Shown in pieces: positions 15,101-22,712 of a stretch of 49,000 nt of DNA. The position numbers and the translations under genes were made by a program. This DNA is from Apostichopus japonicus (Eukaryota > Echinodermata > Holothuroidea > Aspidochirotida > Stichopodidae): contig NC_092568.1 in assembly GCF_037975245.1 (NCBI RefSeq), positions 39,884,631-39,933,630 on the forward strand, given 5' to 3'. Position 1 is the stretch's first letter, and every line of letters begins with the position of its first letter. Below the pieces are notes generated by a model that did no database searches, was not told where the DNA came from, and saw nothing but the letters and a program-made list of their open reading frames with translations.

Positions 15101-18100
15101 AGGTTGCTTGGGTGTGGTTATAACCTTGTGAGTATTAGTTATCTAGGGATATATGTGTTACTGTAGTGTAGCCTACTGTGGAATAGTACCGTGAGAGCGT
15201 TGTGGTCAAGTGGTTAAGGCAGCGAACTTGTGATCTAAGGATTACAGGTTCGAGCCCTGGCCAGATCATTGCGTTGTGTCCTTGGGCAAAGCACTTTATC
15301 TCCATTGACCTCTCTTCACCGAGGTGTATAAATGGGGACTTGCGAGGTAACTTGTAAATATAGTTGCATGTGCTGGTTTGTGGCTGCACCCTATGGAAAG
15401 TCCCCCAGGGGACACGTGGTTGTGGTGCACTGTGGTGCCCCAGGAGAGATTGATTGAATTGTGCACACTTTGGTGTGTAGGTGTGTCAAGTTACCAATGA
15501 CCAGGGTTGTAAAGTCTTGTGGGAGGGCCTTGGCCCTGAACAAGACTGTAAACCTAAATAATAAATAAATAAATATAATACTATATTGTGATCGTATGTC
15601 AATGAACAGAACTGCACCAGACCCTGGGGTGTATACATGTCCTTTCTTTCTAGACCTCTCTCCCTCTCTCTCTCTCTCACGTGGTCCCTACAGTATGATG
15701 TTGCCATGGTGATGATAACAACAGAACTAACCTGGGTCTGGATAGGTTGGAACACTCTCAAAGAGTATTGAAGTAGCACCATTGCAGAGGGGACCATACA
15801 CAACAAAACTGTGACCTGTTATCCAACCAACGTCAGCCACGCAGGCATAGATATCTCCAGGACAATAGTCAAAAACAAACTGACAAAAAATGAAAAGAAA
15901 AATATGTACAACACATGGCTTACTTTTAAAGCTTAGTGCTACCTGCTATGAAATATGTACTATTCAGGGCAATTTAGCTTGAAGCAAAGATCCATAAATT
16001 TGTTCATAGGATATTTCTAACCTGGGTGACAATCCTATCTGAAAAAGACATTTTTCAAGACAATATTTGCCTTTCTAGTCTATAGCTTAGTGTGTTGAAA
16101 ACCTTGCACCTACCAAGGCATGTTGGGCACTAGGCAGTGACAATAGCTGAATGTACAAGGAAATGTCATAAATCTTGATTAATTTGTGAGAGAGAATCAT
16201 ACTAAAGGACTGGAAAACTTTTTCAGCAGGAAATATGAACTGTAGTCATTACGTTATAATGATTACTGTACATGTTTTTAACTTTGAAAATGGAATCACT
16301 TGTAATATATGACTTGCTTGGTTAGTTTATGCAACAAGGGGTTTTCCAGTTTACCATGTGAAAGAATTGTCTGTTTATGCTCCAATTGATCTATAAGAAT
16401 TATCTAAACTCTGTCAACAAAGAAAAGGTGACCAAAACGTCACACTTTGTTGTAAGTCTTCAGCAGCGCTGCATTTTTAGGTGGGAGGTATGGTATGGTA
16501 CACAACATAATAATAGCAGCTAGCTGTACTTAAAACATCGATAACAACCAGTTTACAGGGCCTTAGACATAGCATCATTGAATTGGCCAAATGACTTGAC
16601 TGCCAAAATTTGATCAATATAATCATAGCATGTAGCAATATAACATTATATATAGGATCAAGTGTCATAACATGCAGTAATATACCACTATATAGCATGA
16701 CATTCTCCATACACCATCATAGCATGTAGTAATATACCACTACTGTATATAGCAACAGGTTTCCTTCTATGTCATCATAGCATTTAGCAATATCTATAGA
16801 ATCAAGGTTCCTTGTGCACCATCATAACATTTAGGAATATACAACTATATAGCATCACGTTCTCCATACGCCATCATAGCAAGTAGTAATATACCACTAT
16901 ATAGCATCACATTCTACATACACCATCATAGCAAGTAGTAATATACCACTATATAGCATCACATTCTTCATACACCATCATAACATTTAGGAATATACAA
17001 CTATATAGCATCACATTCCTCATACACCATCATAGCATGTAGTAATATATCACTATATACCATCACATTGGCCATACACCATCATAGCATGTAGTAATAT
17101 ATATATATATATATATAGCATTAAGCATGTAGTAAAAATTTCATCATAGCATACATCAATAAACATAGCATTCAGTTTCCTTGAGTGCCATCATAGTATG
17201 TATATAGGATCAGGTTTCCTTTTATGTCATCATAGCATATAGCTAGATATATAGCATTAAGCATGAAGTAATAATATCATCATAGCATGTAGTAGTATAA
17301 ATAGTATCAAGTTTCTTTGTGTGCCATCATAGGATGTAGTAATATACCACTATATAGCATCACGTTCTCCATACGCCATCATAGTAAGTAGTAATATACC
17401 ACTATATAGCATCACATTCTACATACACCATCATAGCAAGTAGTAATATACCACTATATAGCATCACATTGGCCATACACCATCATAGCATGTAGTAATA
17501 TATATATAAAGCATTAAGCATGAAGTAATAATGTCATCATAGCATGTAGTAGTATAAATAGTATCAAGTTTCCTTGTGTGCCATCATAGGATGTAGTAAT
17601 ATACCACTATATAGCATCACGTTCTCCATATGCCATCATAGCATAATATATCACTATATAGCATCACATTCTCCATACGCATCATCATAGCATGTAGTAA
17701 TATACATAGCATCAAGTTTCCTTATGTGCCATCATAGCATGTAGTAATATACAACCATATTGCATCAAGTGTGCTGTCAAAGCACATAACAAATAGTTTG
17801 CCTGTGTGGAAAAGCTTGGTACTGGATCAAGCATTATCGATTGGCTTACACTACAGGGTCAAGTTACCTTGTGTGCCATCATTGCATGTAGTAAATAACC
17901 TGCCTGGGCGTGGATTAACCCTTTAAGTGATCCGGTGGAACCAGATGTGTACAGCATAAAGAGGTGATCATTAGCATCCATAATTTCAGGAGGACACTCA
18001 GTCGATTCAGAAGCCATTGCCTGTTAATAAAATATTTATATTTTTAATGCATGGATGAAATAGTATTTGAACAGACACTGATCAATTAAGGCAATTTTCT

Positions 18101-19177
18101 GAAAGCAAAATTGCATGAATGATCAGATGTACACCAATCAAGAGATTAAACAAATGCCTGTAACAAAGCAATCATAGTATAACAATTAGCATTGTTTGTT
18201 ATACAAAGTCTTTTAATAATAGCAAATGGAAAACTTTTAAATCCTCCAAATGCATAGTGACCTGCAGGATGGCTGCATCATGTGTCTTGCTAGTTATTCG
18301 GTAGCTACGAATGGATGGAATCACCATGGAGTGGTTCTTGGGATAAATTTGGGCATTTTTTTATTTGATGAGCATAAATAATGAATATCATATATCTAGA
18401 TATGATAGCCTGTTTACACACTGTGGTATGCTTTGGCCTATCATGCTATCATGATCTGGCCCCTCTAAAGTTAGAATAGGTCTATATGAAGTTTGAACTG
18501 AGAGATATTGGACCCAAATGATACCAAAAATGACAAATCACAGACAAGCAATATTTCATAGTTTGTTTGGCACTATGTAAAATTATGTATTATTATTATG
18601 ATTATTATGATTATGATTATTATGATTTTTATGATTATTATTATGATGATTATGATTATTATGATGATTATGATGATGATTATGATGATGATGATGATTA
18701 TGTATTATTATGTATCATTATGTTTTATTATGTATCATTATGTATCATCATGTATCATTATGTATCATTATGTATCATTATCATCATTATGTATCATTAT
18801 CATCATTATGTATCATGATCATCATCATGATGATCATCATCATGATGATGATCATGATCATGATCATGATCATCATGATCATCATGATCATCATGATCAT
18901 CATGATCATCATGATCATCATGATCATCATGATCATCATGATCATCATCATGATCATCATCATGATCATCATCACGATCATGATCATGATCATCATGATC
19001 ATCATGATCATGATCATCATGATCATGATCATGATCATCATGATCATCATGATCATCATAAACATCATCATGATCATCATCATCATCATCATCACGATCA
19101 TCACGATCATCGTCATGATCATGATCATGATCATCATCATCATCATCATGATCATCATCATCATGATCATCATCATG

Positions 19178-19209
<32 letters not shown>

Positions 19210-19341
19210 CATGATCGTGATCATTACCATCACCATCACCATCACCATCACCATCATCATCATCATCATCATCATGTATCATCATGTATCATCATGTATC
19301 ATCATCATGTATCATCATGTATCATCATCATGTTTCATCAT

Positions 19342-19376
<35 letters not shown>

Positions 19377-20077
19377 AATTAACAATGGCAGCAACTGAAA
19401 GGGTATTAAACAAGGGGAATGTCACTAAAAAGTGAACTTTAGACCTTTCACCTATTTTCATCTTTATGCACCTCCTGCAATTCCTTTTCCATAAGAATAA
19501 GCATGTACACCCTTTTCACTAAATGTGAAATTCAACACCATATTAACTCTTACGGCTTCACATAGTCTAACAATCAGGTCTGGATTCATTAATTCACCAA
19601 TTAAAAAAAACACTTTAATGTAAAACGATATCAAGAACATCACATACCCAGCCAAGTTTACCATCCTCATTGATATCAAACATACAAACCACAAGGGTGA
19701 ATAAACTTCAATATAAATAACTTAACCCAAGATGATAATAGAACTTCCAACATCAGGCAGTTAAAGCTCTCTACCGGTCTTTTATCTCCTCTTATCTGCT
19801 TCTTAAATTTCTTTTGTACCAGATCAAAACTATTGTGTTCAATATTTCTTGATTTAATTACTCGTTCTGATATTAATACCACAACTATTGCTACGGCATA
19901 CCTGTTCTAACGGAATATCTAGTTGATGTGCCGGGACCTGGTTTCCAGTTCTCTGGGATACAAACACTCTCTTGACCCCTGGACACTGATCCAGGGCAGC
20001 GTTGACTGTCTTCTTCAGCTCTATAAGTTTGCCTCCTCGGACTCCCTGGTCTGTGGTAATGATCATTTCTGCACCAG
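2959..20077 (-). CDS. ACSS1: Acetyl-CoA synthetase, mitochondrial type (ACSS1-like), N-terminus missing; 11 exons
   Basis: Acetate plus ATP plus CoA gives acetyl-CoA, through an acetyl-adenylate. The exons are joined by GT/AG introns with matching phase: 20077-19902, 18020-17868, 15879-15732, 14228-14091, 12866-12774, 10522-10413, 9013-8887, 7720-7593, 6268-6205, 3898-3777, 3126-2959. They encode about 475 residues; the family has about 690. Visible motifs in order are YTSGSTG (ATP loop), [40 protein letters not shown] (acyl-pocket Trp and TET), [22 protein letters not shown] (hinge region) and [15 protein letters not shown] (C-terminal catalytic Lys, acetylated in this family). The WWQTETGAICI and [11 protein letters not shown] forms match ACSS1 better than cytosolic ACSS2. 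The first ~210-220 residues are absent from the window between 20078 and NAA40. The Pro usual in the ATP loop is Leu. No stop or frameshift was seen in these exons. Confidence 0.93.
3437..3800. repeat. Minisatellite spanning the ACSS1 penultimate exon end and donor
   Basis: Six copies of the donor junction end at 3480, 3533, 3587, 3669, 3722 and 3776; the last is the authentic splice site. Spacings are 53, 54, 82, 53 and 54. Each unit carries the exon tail (CCTGAAGTTGTACTG on the gene strand) followed by a GTAAGT-, GTAATT- or GTAAAT-type donor. The 82-bp unit carries extra coding bases matching the exon at about 3790-3810, so the array was seeded from coding sequence. Confidence 0.9.
3777..3898 (-). 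CDS. ACSS1: ACSS1 penultimate exon
   Basis: Encodes [20 protein letters not shown], then [20 protein letters not shown]. It is part of the C-terminal lid domain. The acceptor is attacag and the donor gtaagt at 3771-3776. The exon tail and donor are repeated five more times in the following intron. Confidence 0.92.
3899..6204. other. ACSS1 intron, mostly unique AT-rich sequence
   Basis: No gene was seen. Bases about 4655-4775 resemble 6555-6665 in the next intron (shared phrase gaaaagctaagcag). A short phrase cctcagtggca recurs near 5203 and 5640. Short ORFs here have no recognisable content. Confidence 0.5.
6205..6268 (-). CDS. ACSS1: ACSS1 short exon
   Basis: A 64-bp exon encoding [20 protein letters not shown] plus E and one base of a Gly codon. 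It matches the family's EAAVVGxPHxIKGE segment. The acceptor is gtttctag and the donor gtaaag. The phase fits both neighbours exactly. Confidence 0.92.
6860..7030. repeat. Two-copy imperfect tandem duplication
   Basis: Two diverged copies of roughly 95 bp sharing tattaagactg/tactaagactg, tatacagta and a cagtatt ending lie in an ACSS1 intron. Confidence 0.5.
7415..7617. repeat. 49-bp minisatellite spanning ACSS1 exon end and donor
   Basis: Four copies are spaced exactly 49 bp apart, with donor boundaries ending at 7445, 7494, 7543 and 7592. The copy at 7592 is the real donor. About 25 bp of each unit match the coding end of the exon (gene-strand AGATGCAATG before GTAAGA) and about 24 bp match the intron start. 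Differences between copies are few, so the array looks recent. Confidence 0.93.
7593..7720 (-). CDS. ACSS1: ACSS1 exon with hinge motif
   Basis: Encodes [19 protein letters not shown], then [20 protein letters not shown] and DAM. This is the junction of the large and small adenylation-enzyme domains. The donor gtaaga follows ATG at 7592. Three more copies of the last ~25 exon bases plus donor follow at 49-bp spacing, and decayed copies of its acceptor side lie at 7780-8515. Confidence 0.93.
7780..8515. repeat. Decayed copies of ACSS1 exon 5' end and acceptor
   Basis: On the gene strand the real exon begins AG|GTTATTACAGCACTGGG. Diverged counterparts follow AG at 7843-7844 (GTTATTACTGCACTGG), 8392-8393 (GTTATTATTACTGCACTG) and 8510-8511 (GTTATCACTGAAGATGGGG). 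Flanking phrases such as gatgataa(a)ttccat and catct/ccctttctggg are also shared. A SINE interrupts the series between the first and second copies. The copies carry indels and are unlikely to code. Confidence 0.65.
7878..8157 (-). mobile_element. tRNA-derived SINE
   Basis: On the minus strand it begins gagagcttggtggccaatgg, with an A-box-like segment followed by B-box GGTTCGATTCATGCC, then a body containing gttgtgtccttgggcaagat. It belongs to the same general family as the copy at 15185-15580, whose body reads gttgtgtccttgggcaaagc. It lies in an ACSS1 intron. The 5' boundary is clear and the 3' end is approximate. Confidence 0.75.
8887..9013 (-). CDS. ACSS1: ACSS1 exon
   Basis: Encodes [20 protein letters not shown], then [20 protein letters not shown] and FPG. 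The acceptor ccatag at 9014-9019 was chosen over an AG seven bases downstream because only it keeps phase with the preceding exon. The donor is gtgagg. Confidence 0.9.
10150..10395. repeat. ~45-bp minisatellite in ACSS1 intron
   Basis: About five imperfect units share gctacaatagatacc/tcacacaa and end with ctggagactggat. The array starts about 20 bp after the donor of exon 10413-10522 but its units do not match that exon's end, unlike the junction arrays elsewhere in this gene. Confidence 0.8.
10413..10522 (-). CDS. ACSS1: ACSS1 exon
   Basis: Begins with the split Glu codon, then [20 protein letters not shown] and [16 protein letters not shown]. It completes the WWQTETG motif. The acceptor is cttccag and the donor gtaaat; the exon ends in phase 0. 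Confidence 0.92.
12774..12866 (-). CDS. ACSS1: ACSS1 exon
   Basis: Encodes [18 protein letters not shown] and [12 protein letters not shown]. The WWQT is the first half of the WWQTET substrate-binding motif, split by the intron inside the Glu codon. The acceptor is tctttag and the donor is gtaaga. Confidence 0.93.
13020..13450. repeat. 107-bp minisatellite with ~53-bp half units
   Basis: The phrase cactcttacaggtacatgaa recurs at 107-bp spacing (ttac at about 13071, 13178 and 13285), and each unit holds two related halves containing tacatgaaatgcca. It is in the ACSS1 intron upstream of exon 12774-12866. No match to neighbouring exons was seen. Confidence 0.8.
14091..14228 (-). CDS. ACSS1: ACSS1 exon
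   Basis: Encodes [20 protein letters not shown], then [20 protein letters not shown] and RTLGC. This is the family's [17 protein letters not shown] segment. The acceptor is tttgtag and the donor is gtaagtgg; the split Val codon joins it to GEPLNHEAW in the next exon. Confidence 0.93.
15185..15580 (+). mobile_element. tRNA-derived SINE, near full length
   Basis: The head reads gagagcgttgtggtcaagtg, with A-box gtggtcaagtggttaaggc and B-box aggttcgagccctgg (an internal pol III promoter). The body contains gttgtgtccttgggcaaagc and the 3' tail is aataaataaataaat. It is antisense to ACSS1, in an intron. The clean head and tail make it the best SINE example in the window. Confidence 0.85.
15732..15879 (-). 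CDS. ACSS1: ACSS1 exon
   Basis: Encodes [19 protein letters not shown], then [18 protein letters not shown] and ends at TYPDPG. It matches the core of acetyl-CoA synthetase ([11 protein letters not shown]). Starts in phase 0 after tttgtcag and ends one base into a Gly codon at donor gttagt. Confidence 0.93.
16610..17790. repeat. ~52-bp minisatellite derived from ACSS1 exon end and donor
   Basis: About 20 units of roughly 52 bp contain ccatcatagcatgtagtaat. On the gene strand this is ATTACTACATGCTATGATGG, matching the coding end of exon 17868-18020 (ATTTACTACATGCAATGATG). Some units extend through the junction: gcacataaggaaacttgat against the exon's GCACACAAGGTAACTTGAC. Most copies have lost the donor GT. 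The array begins about 75 bp inside the intron. Confidence 0.85.
17868..18020 (-). CDS. ACSS1: ACSS1 exon with ATP-binding loop
   Basis: A 51-codon, phase 0-0 exon running from [14 protein letters not shown] to LLHAMMAHK. It carries [11 protein letters not shown], the A3 adenylation motif; the family usually has Pro before the Lys and this sequence has Leu. The donor gtaactt follows AAG. The last ~27 exon bases recur in the minisatellite of the following intron. Confidence 0.93.
18584..19375. repeat. Compound ATT/GATCAT/ATC microsatellite
   Basis: Roughly 790 bp of trinucleotide-derived repeat in an ACSS1 intron: ATT-rich ends, a gtatcatt zone, then a long tract of (GATCATCAT)-like units rich in the palindrome ATGATCAT. 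ORFs run through it in several frames on both strands, giving only low-complexity His/Asp, Ile/Met or similar peptides, so it is not coding. Confidence 0.95.
19902..20077 (-). CDS. ACSS1: ACSS1 first exon visible in window
   Basis: Starts with two bases completing a split Ala codon, then [22 protein letters not shown] and ends at DIPLEQ. The acceptor is cctgtag and the donor is gtatgc. It corresponds to the middle of the N-terminal AMP-binding domain (VITFNQGLRGG region in vertebrate ACSS1), so at least one upstream exon must exist for a functional enzyme. Confidence 0.92.
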
Positions 20078-20504
20078 CTACAGGACAAAAATGAAAAAGA
20101 ACAGTAAAAGAAAAACAGTGATTCAAATTGATTAATGTTGAATTTCTTTAGTAATAAATTAAAATTAATAACACTAAATTGTTTGTATCAATATTTATTT
20201 GTCCTCCATTTTACATTCTGCTTCAATGTATGCATTAAATTAAAATACACAACAGCTCATACACTGTACGCAAGTAGTAATTTAACACTGAAGAAGGTAC
20301 TTGTCTTGTACTTTATTATCATACTAACACAATGCACAATGCAAAGTTTATACACATGTACACATCATGTACAAATTAATATTGTTGATACATGTACATA
20401 GAACTAGTTTTAAATGATTGCATGCTAACAGAATTTTCCAAGACAATGGATTAAACTGAAAGCAAGGATATGAGAATACCTTTCCACTTTGATAACCACA
20501 ATCA
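20078..20504. other. AT-rich sequence upstream of the visible ACSS1 exons
   Basis: No exon, repeat or RNA gene was recognised. In a complete gene the preceding ACSS1 intron, and further upstream the remaining exons, would be expected in this direction. Confidence 0.5.
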
Positions 20505-21763
20505 TACTTGCAACCAGAAGGCTTTGAAGTTTTATCAGACACAGGAGTAAAGTTAGTTTATAAGTTAAAGAAATCACTGAATGAGTTTAAACAGTCGGGT
20601 AGAAATTGGAATAAAGTATTACATGAGAACCGTGTTGAAAATGATTTTGTTCCAAATTCATCAGATCATTGTGTCTACAAGAAGCAGATTAAAAATGACA
20701 TGATCATAGTCATTATTGGGGTTGATGATCTGATTATGGCAGCTAGTAACACACACTTGCTAGATCAGTTCAAGGAAGTTATGCAGAAGAAATTTAGAAT
20801 GAAAGATTTGGGTAAGATATCATATTTTCTTGGTATCCATTTTGAGCAAAAAGAGGGAGAAATCAAGATGAGCCAGGGCAAATATATCAGCAAAATGCTA
20901 GAAAGATTTGGAATGGTAAACTGTTAGCCCAGATCCACTCCATGTGAACAGAAATTGGAATATAACAGTAGTGAAGCTGTTGATCCAAAGAATTACCATG
21001 AAATAGTTGGTAGTTTGATTTATGCCATGACATGCACTAGACCAGACCTAAGTTGGGTGGTAAGTAGATTGTCACAGCATTTGTCAGAACCTTAAGCAGA
21101 GAACCTGAATACTGCCAAACATGTTCTTAGGTACCTAAAAGGTACAATTGGTCACAAATTATGCTTCAAGAAATCAAGTCAACTCTTAAGGTTACTTGCT
21201 TACAGTGATTCAGATTGGGCATCTTCAGTGGAGGACAGAAGAAGTACAACTGGTTATTGTTTTAGTTTGACTGGGGATGGTGCACTCGTTTCATGGAAAT
21301 CTAAGAAGCAACCCACAGTTGTATTATCCACTTGTGAGGCTGAATACATGGCATTGGCAGCTACAACACAAGAAAGTTTGTACTTAACTCAGTTGTTAAT
21401 GGTATGGACAAGAAACGTTATGACTGTATTAATATTCTCGAAGATAACCAGGGTGCTATTTCATTGAGTAAAGATCCTGTACACCGACAAAGATCAAAAC
21501 ACATTGATGTTAAGTACCATTTTATTCGTACAATGGTCAATGAGGGTAAGGTTAACATTACATATTGCCCAACAGAGGATATGGTTGCAGATAATTTTAT
21601 AAAACCAGCAACAAATTCAAAGATCAACAAGTTCAAGCGACTCCTGTTTGGTAACTGATGTATTTTACATTTAAACACTCTGTACACAAGAAGTTACATT
21701 ATGCATATTGCTGTAAAGTACTTTTCATACCATGATGTTTATTATTATGAGAGCAAGTGGGGG
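20505..21763 (+). pseudogene. Ty1/copia retrotransposon pol remnant (RT and RNase H)
   Basis: The reading frame begins abruptly inside the copia reverse transcriptase at QPEGFE, followed by a KLKKSLNEFKQ segment, the VDDLIMAAS catalytic Asp pair and LGKISYFLGI. RNase H follows with AYSDSDWA, STTGYCFS, STCEAEYMAL and, in another frame, DNQGAISLSKDP and KHIDVKYHFIR. There is a stop at 20925-20927, another at about 21090-21095, and a frameshift near 21395. gag, protease, integrase and the first part of RT are missing. It is antisense to the neighbouring genes and inactive. Confidence 0.9.
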
Positions 21764-21850
21764 TGTTAGTTGTGTGCTCCCAAGCCACCTCTTTTTATAT
21801 ACTATTATCATTAAAATATACGAGTTCGTTGATCATTCCCTCGGAGAAAT
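21764..21850 (+). mobile_element. Partial 3' LTR of the copia remnant
   Basis: A purine-rich stretch gagagcaagtggggg (polypurine tract position) is followed by TGTTAG, the usual start of copia LTRs. The sequence then has a TATA-like tttttatatact. The right end is not clear and appears to be cut by the following repeat. Confidence 0.5.
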
Positions 21851-21921
21851 GTCATTTCTGTGTCACTTCTAAATCCATCAAAATCACCGCACTTTTGATG
21901 CAACGATGACAGATCCAACAC

Positions 21922-22590
21922 CCTGGGGTCATTCCTTGACCGACTTGGTGCAATATAATGTGCACATTTTGAAGTAAATTTATTCACAGATTGTTAGTTG
22001 TCATGGGTTCAAACAAATGAGGGGTATTCTATCCTGAAACATAGGGCGAAATGGGGCTGGAGTTTCCAGTCGCCGCATCATTTGTCAACTTGCACTGGGT
22101 TCTAATGTTCATGTCAATTGGAATCACTAATTACAGAAATAATCCACCAAAAATAAGGCCGCATGAACATGATTGCAGATTTCCTGAGTGACGAATTTGT
22201 AATTTTCTCCCAAAATCACGCAACTAGATGGCTGCTGGCAAGTGCCATCTCCAGCGATCTGGCAGGTATTGAAATCTGAATTTTTTTTTATACGCTCTGC
22301 GCCAACTGGTATGAGGAAATGGGCGCCTTAGATAGTACTTGCGGCCGGAATACTCAAATCGATTACGTCCCCCCACCTTGCAAATCGGATTGACGCCCCT
22401 GCTTACAAGGCCTGGGAAGTGTCATTTCCGACGATCTAGAAGGCCTTTTTAGCTAAAAAGTTTTTTACGCTGCGCGCCAACCCATGGTGGCGCTCCGCTT
22501 AGATAGTAACTAGACGCCCTCCCAGGAAATGGTCAAGCCCCCCCCCCCAGCGCCCTCCCACTGAAAAAATCCTGGCTACGCCACTGCCTT
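21922..22590 (-). mobile_element. Non-autonomous dispersed repeat (inverted copy)
   Basis: The reverse complement of this segment matches 45308-45812: shared phrases include tcattccttgaccgac, aatttgtaattttctccc, cgcaactagatgg, tggcaagtgccatctcc and a terminus tggctacgcca. No coding capacity was seen. The family end (ggcgtagccaggatttt) also appears at 44465. Type unknown. Confidence 0.75.
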
Positions 22591-22712
22591 CAGAGTTACC
22601 TAGCAGAATGCCTTTGGTATGCCAAAACCAGATGTTCAAATGGTTGCCTCGGGCAGGGGGGGGGGTTGTCAAATGAAGTAGATTGAACAGTTACCTACAA
22701 CACTGTGTTACC

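Noticed and set aside
15185-15310. Genuine tRNA gene
   Set aside because: A and B boxes are present but the arms do not pair into a cloverleaf by eye, and the sequence continues into a SINE body and A/T-rich tail.
18598-19398. Long His/Asp-, Ile/Met- or Tyr-rich ORFs
   Set aside because: Microsatellite translated in several frames on both strands; low complexity only.
20505-21763. Intact retrotransposon gene
   Set aside because: Two in-frame stops, a frameshift and loss of gag, protease, integrase and the RT start show it is a relic.
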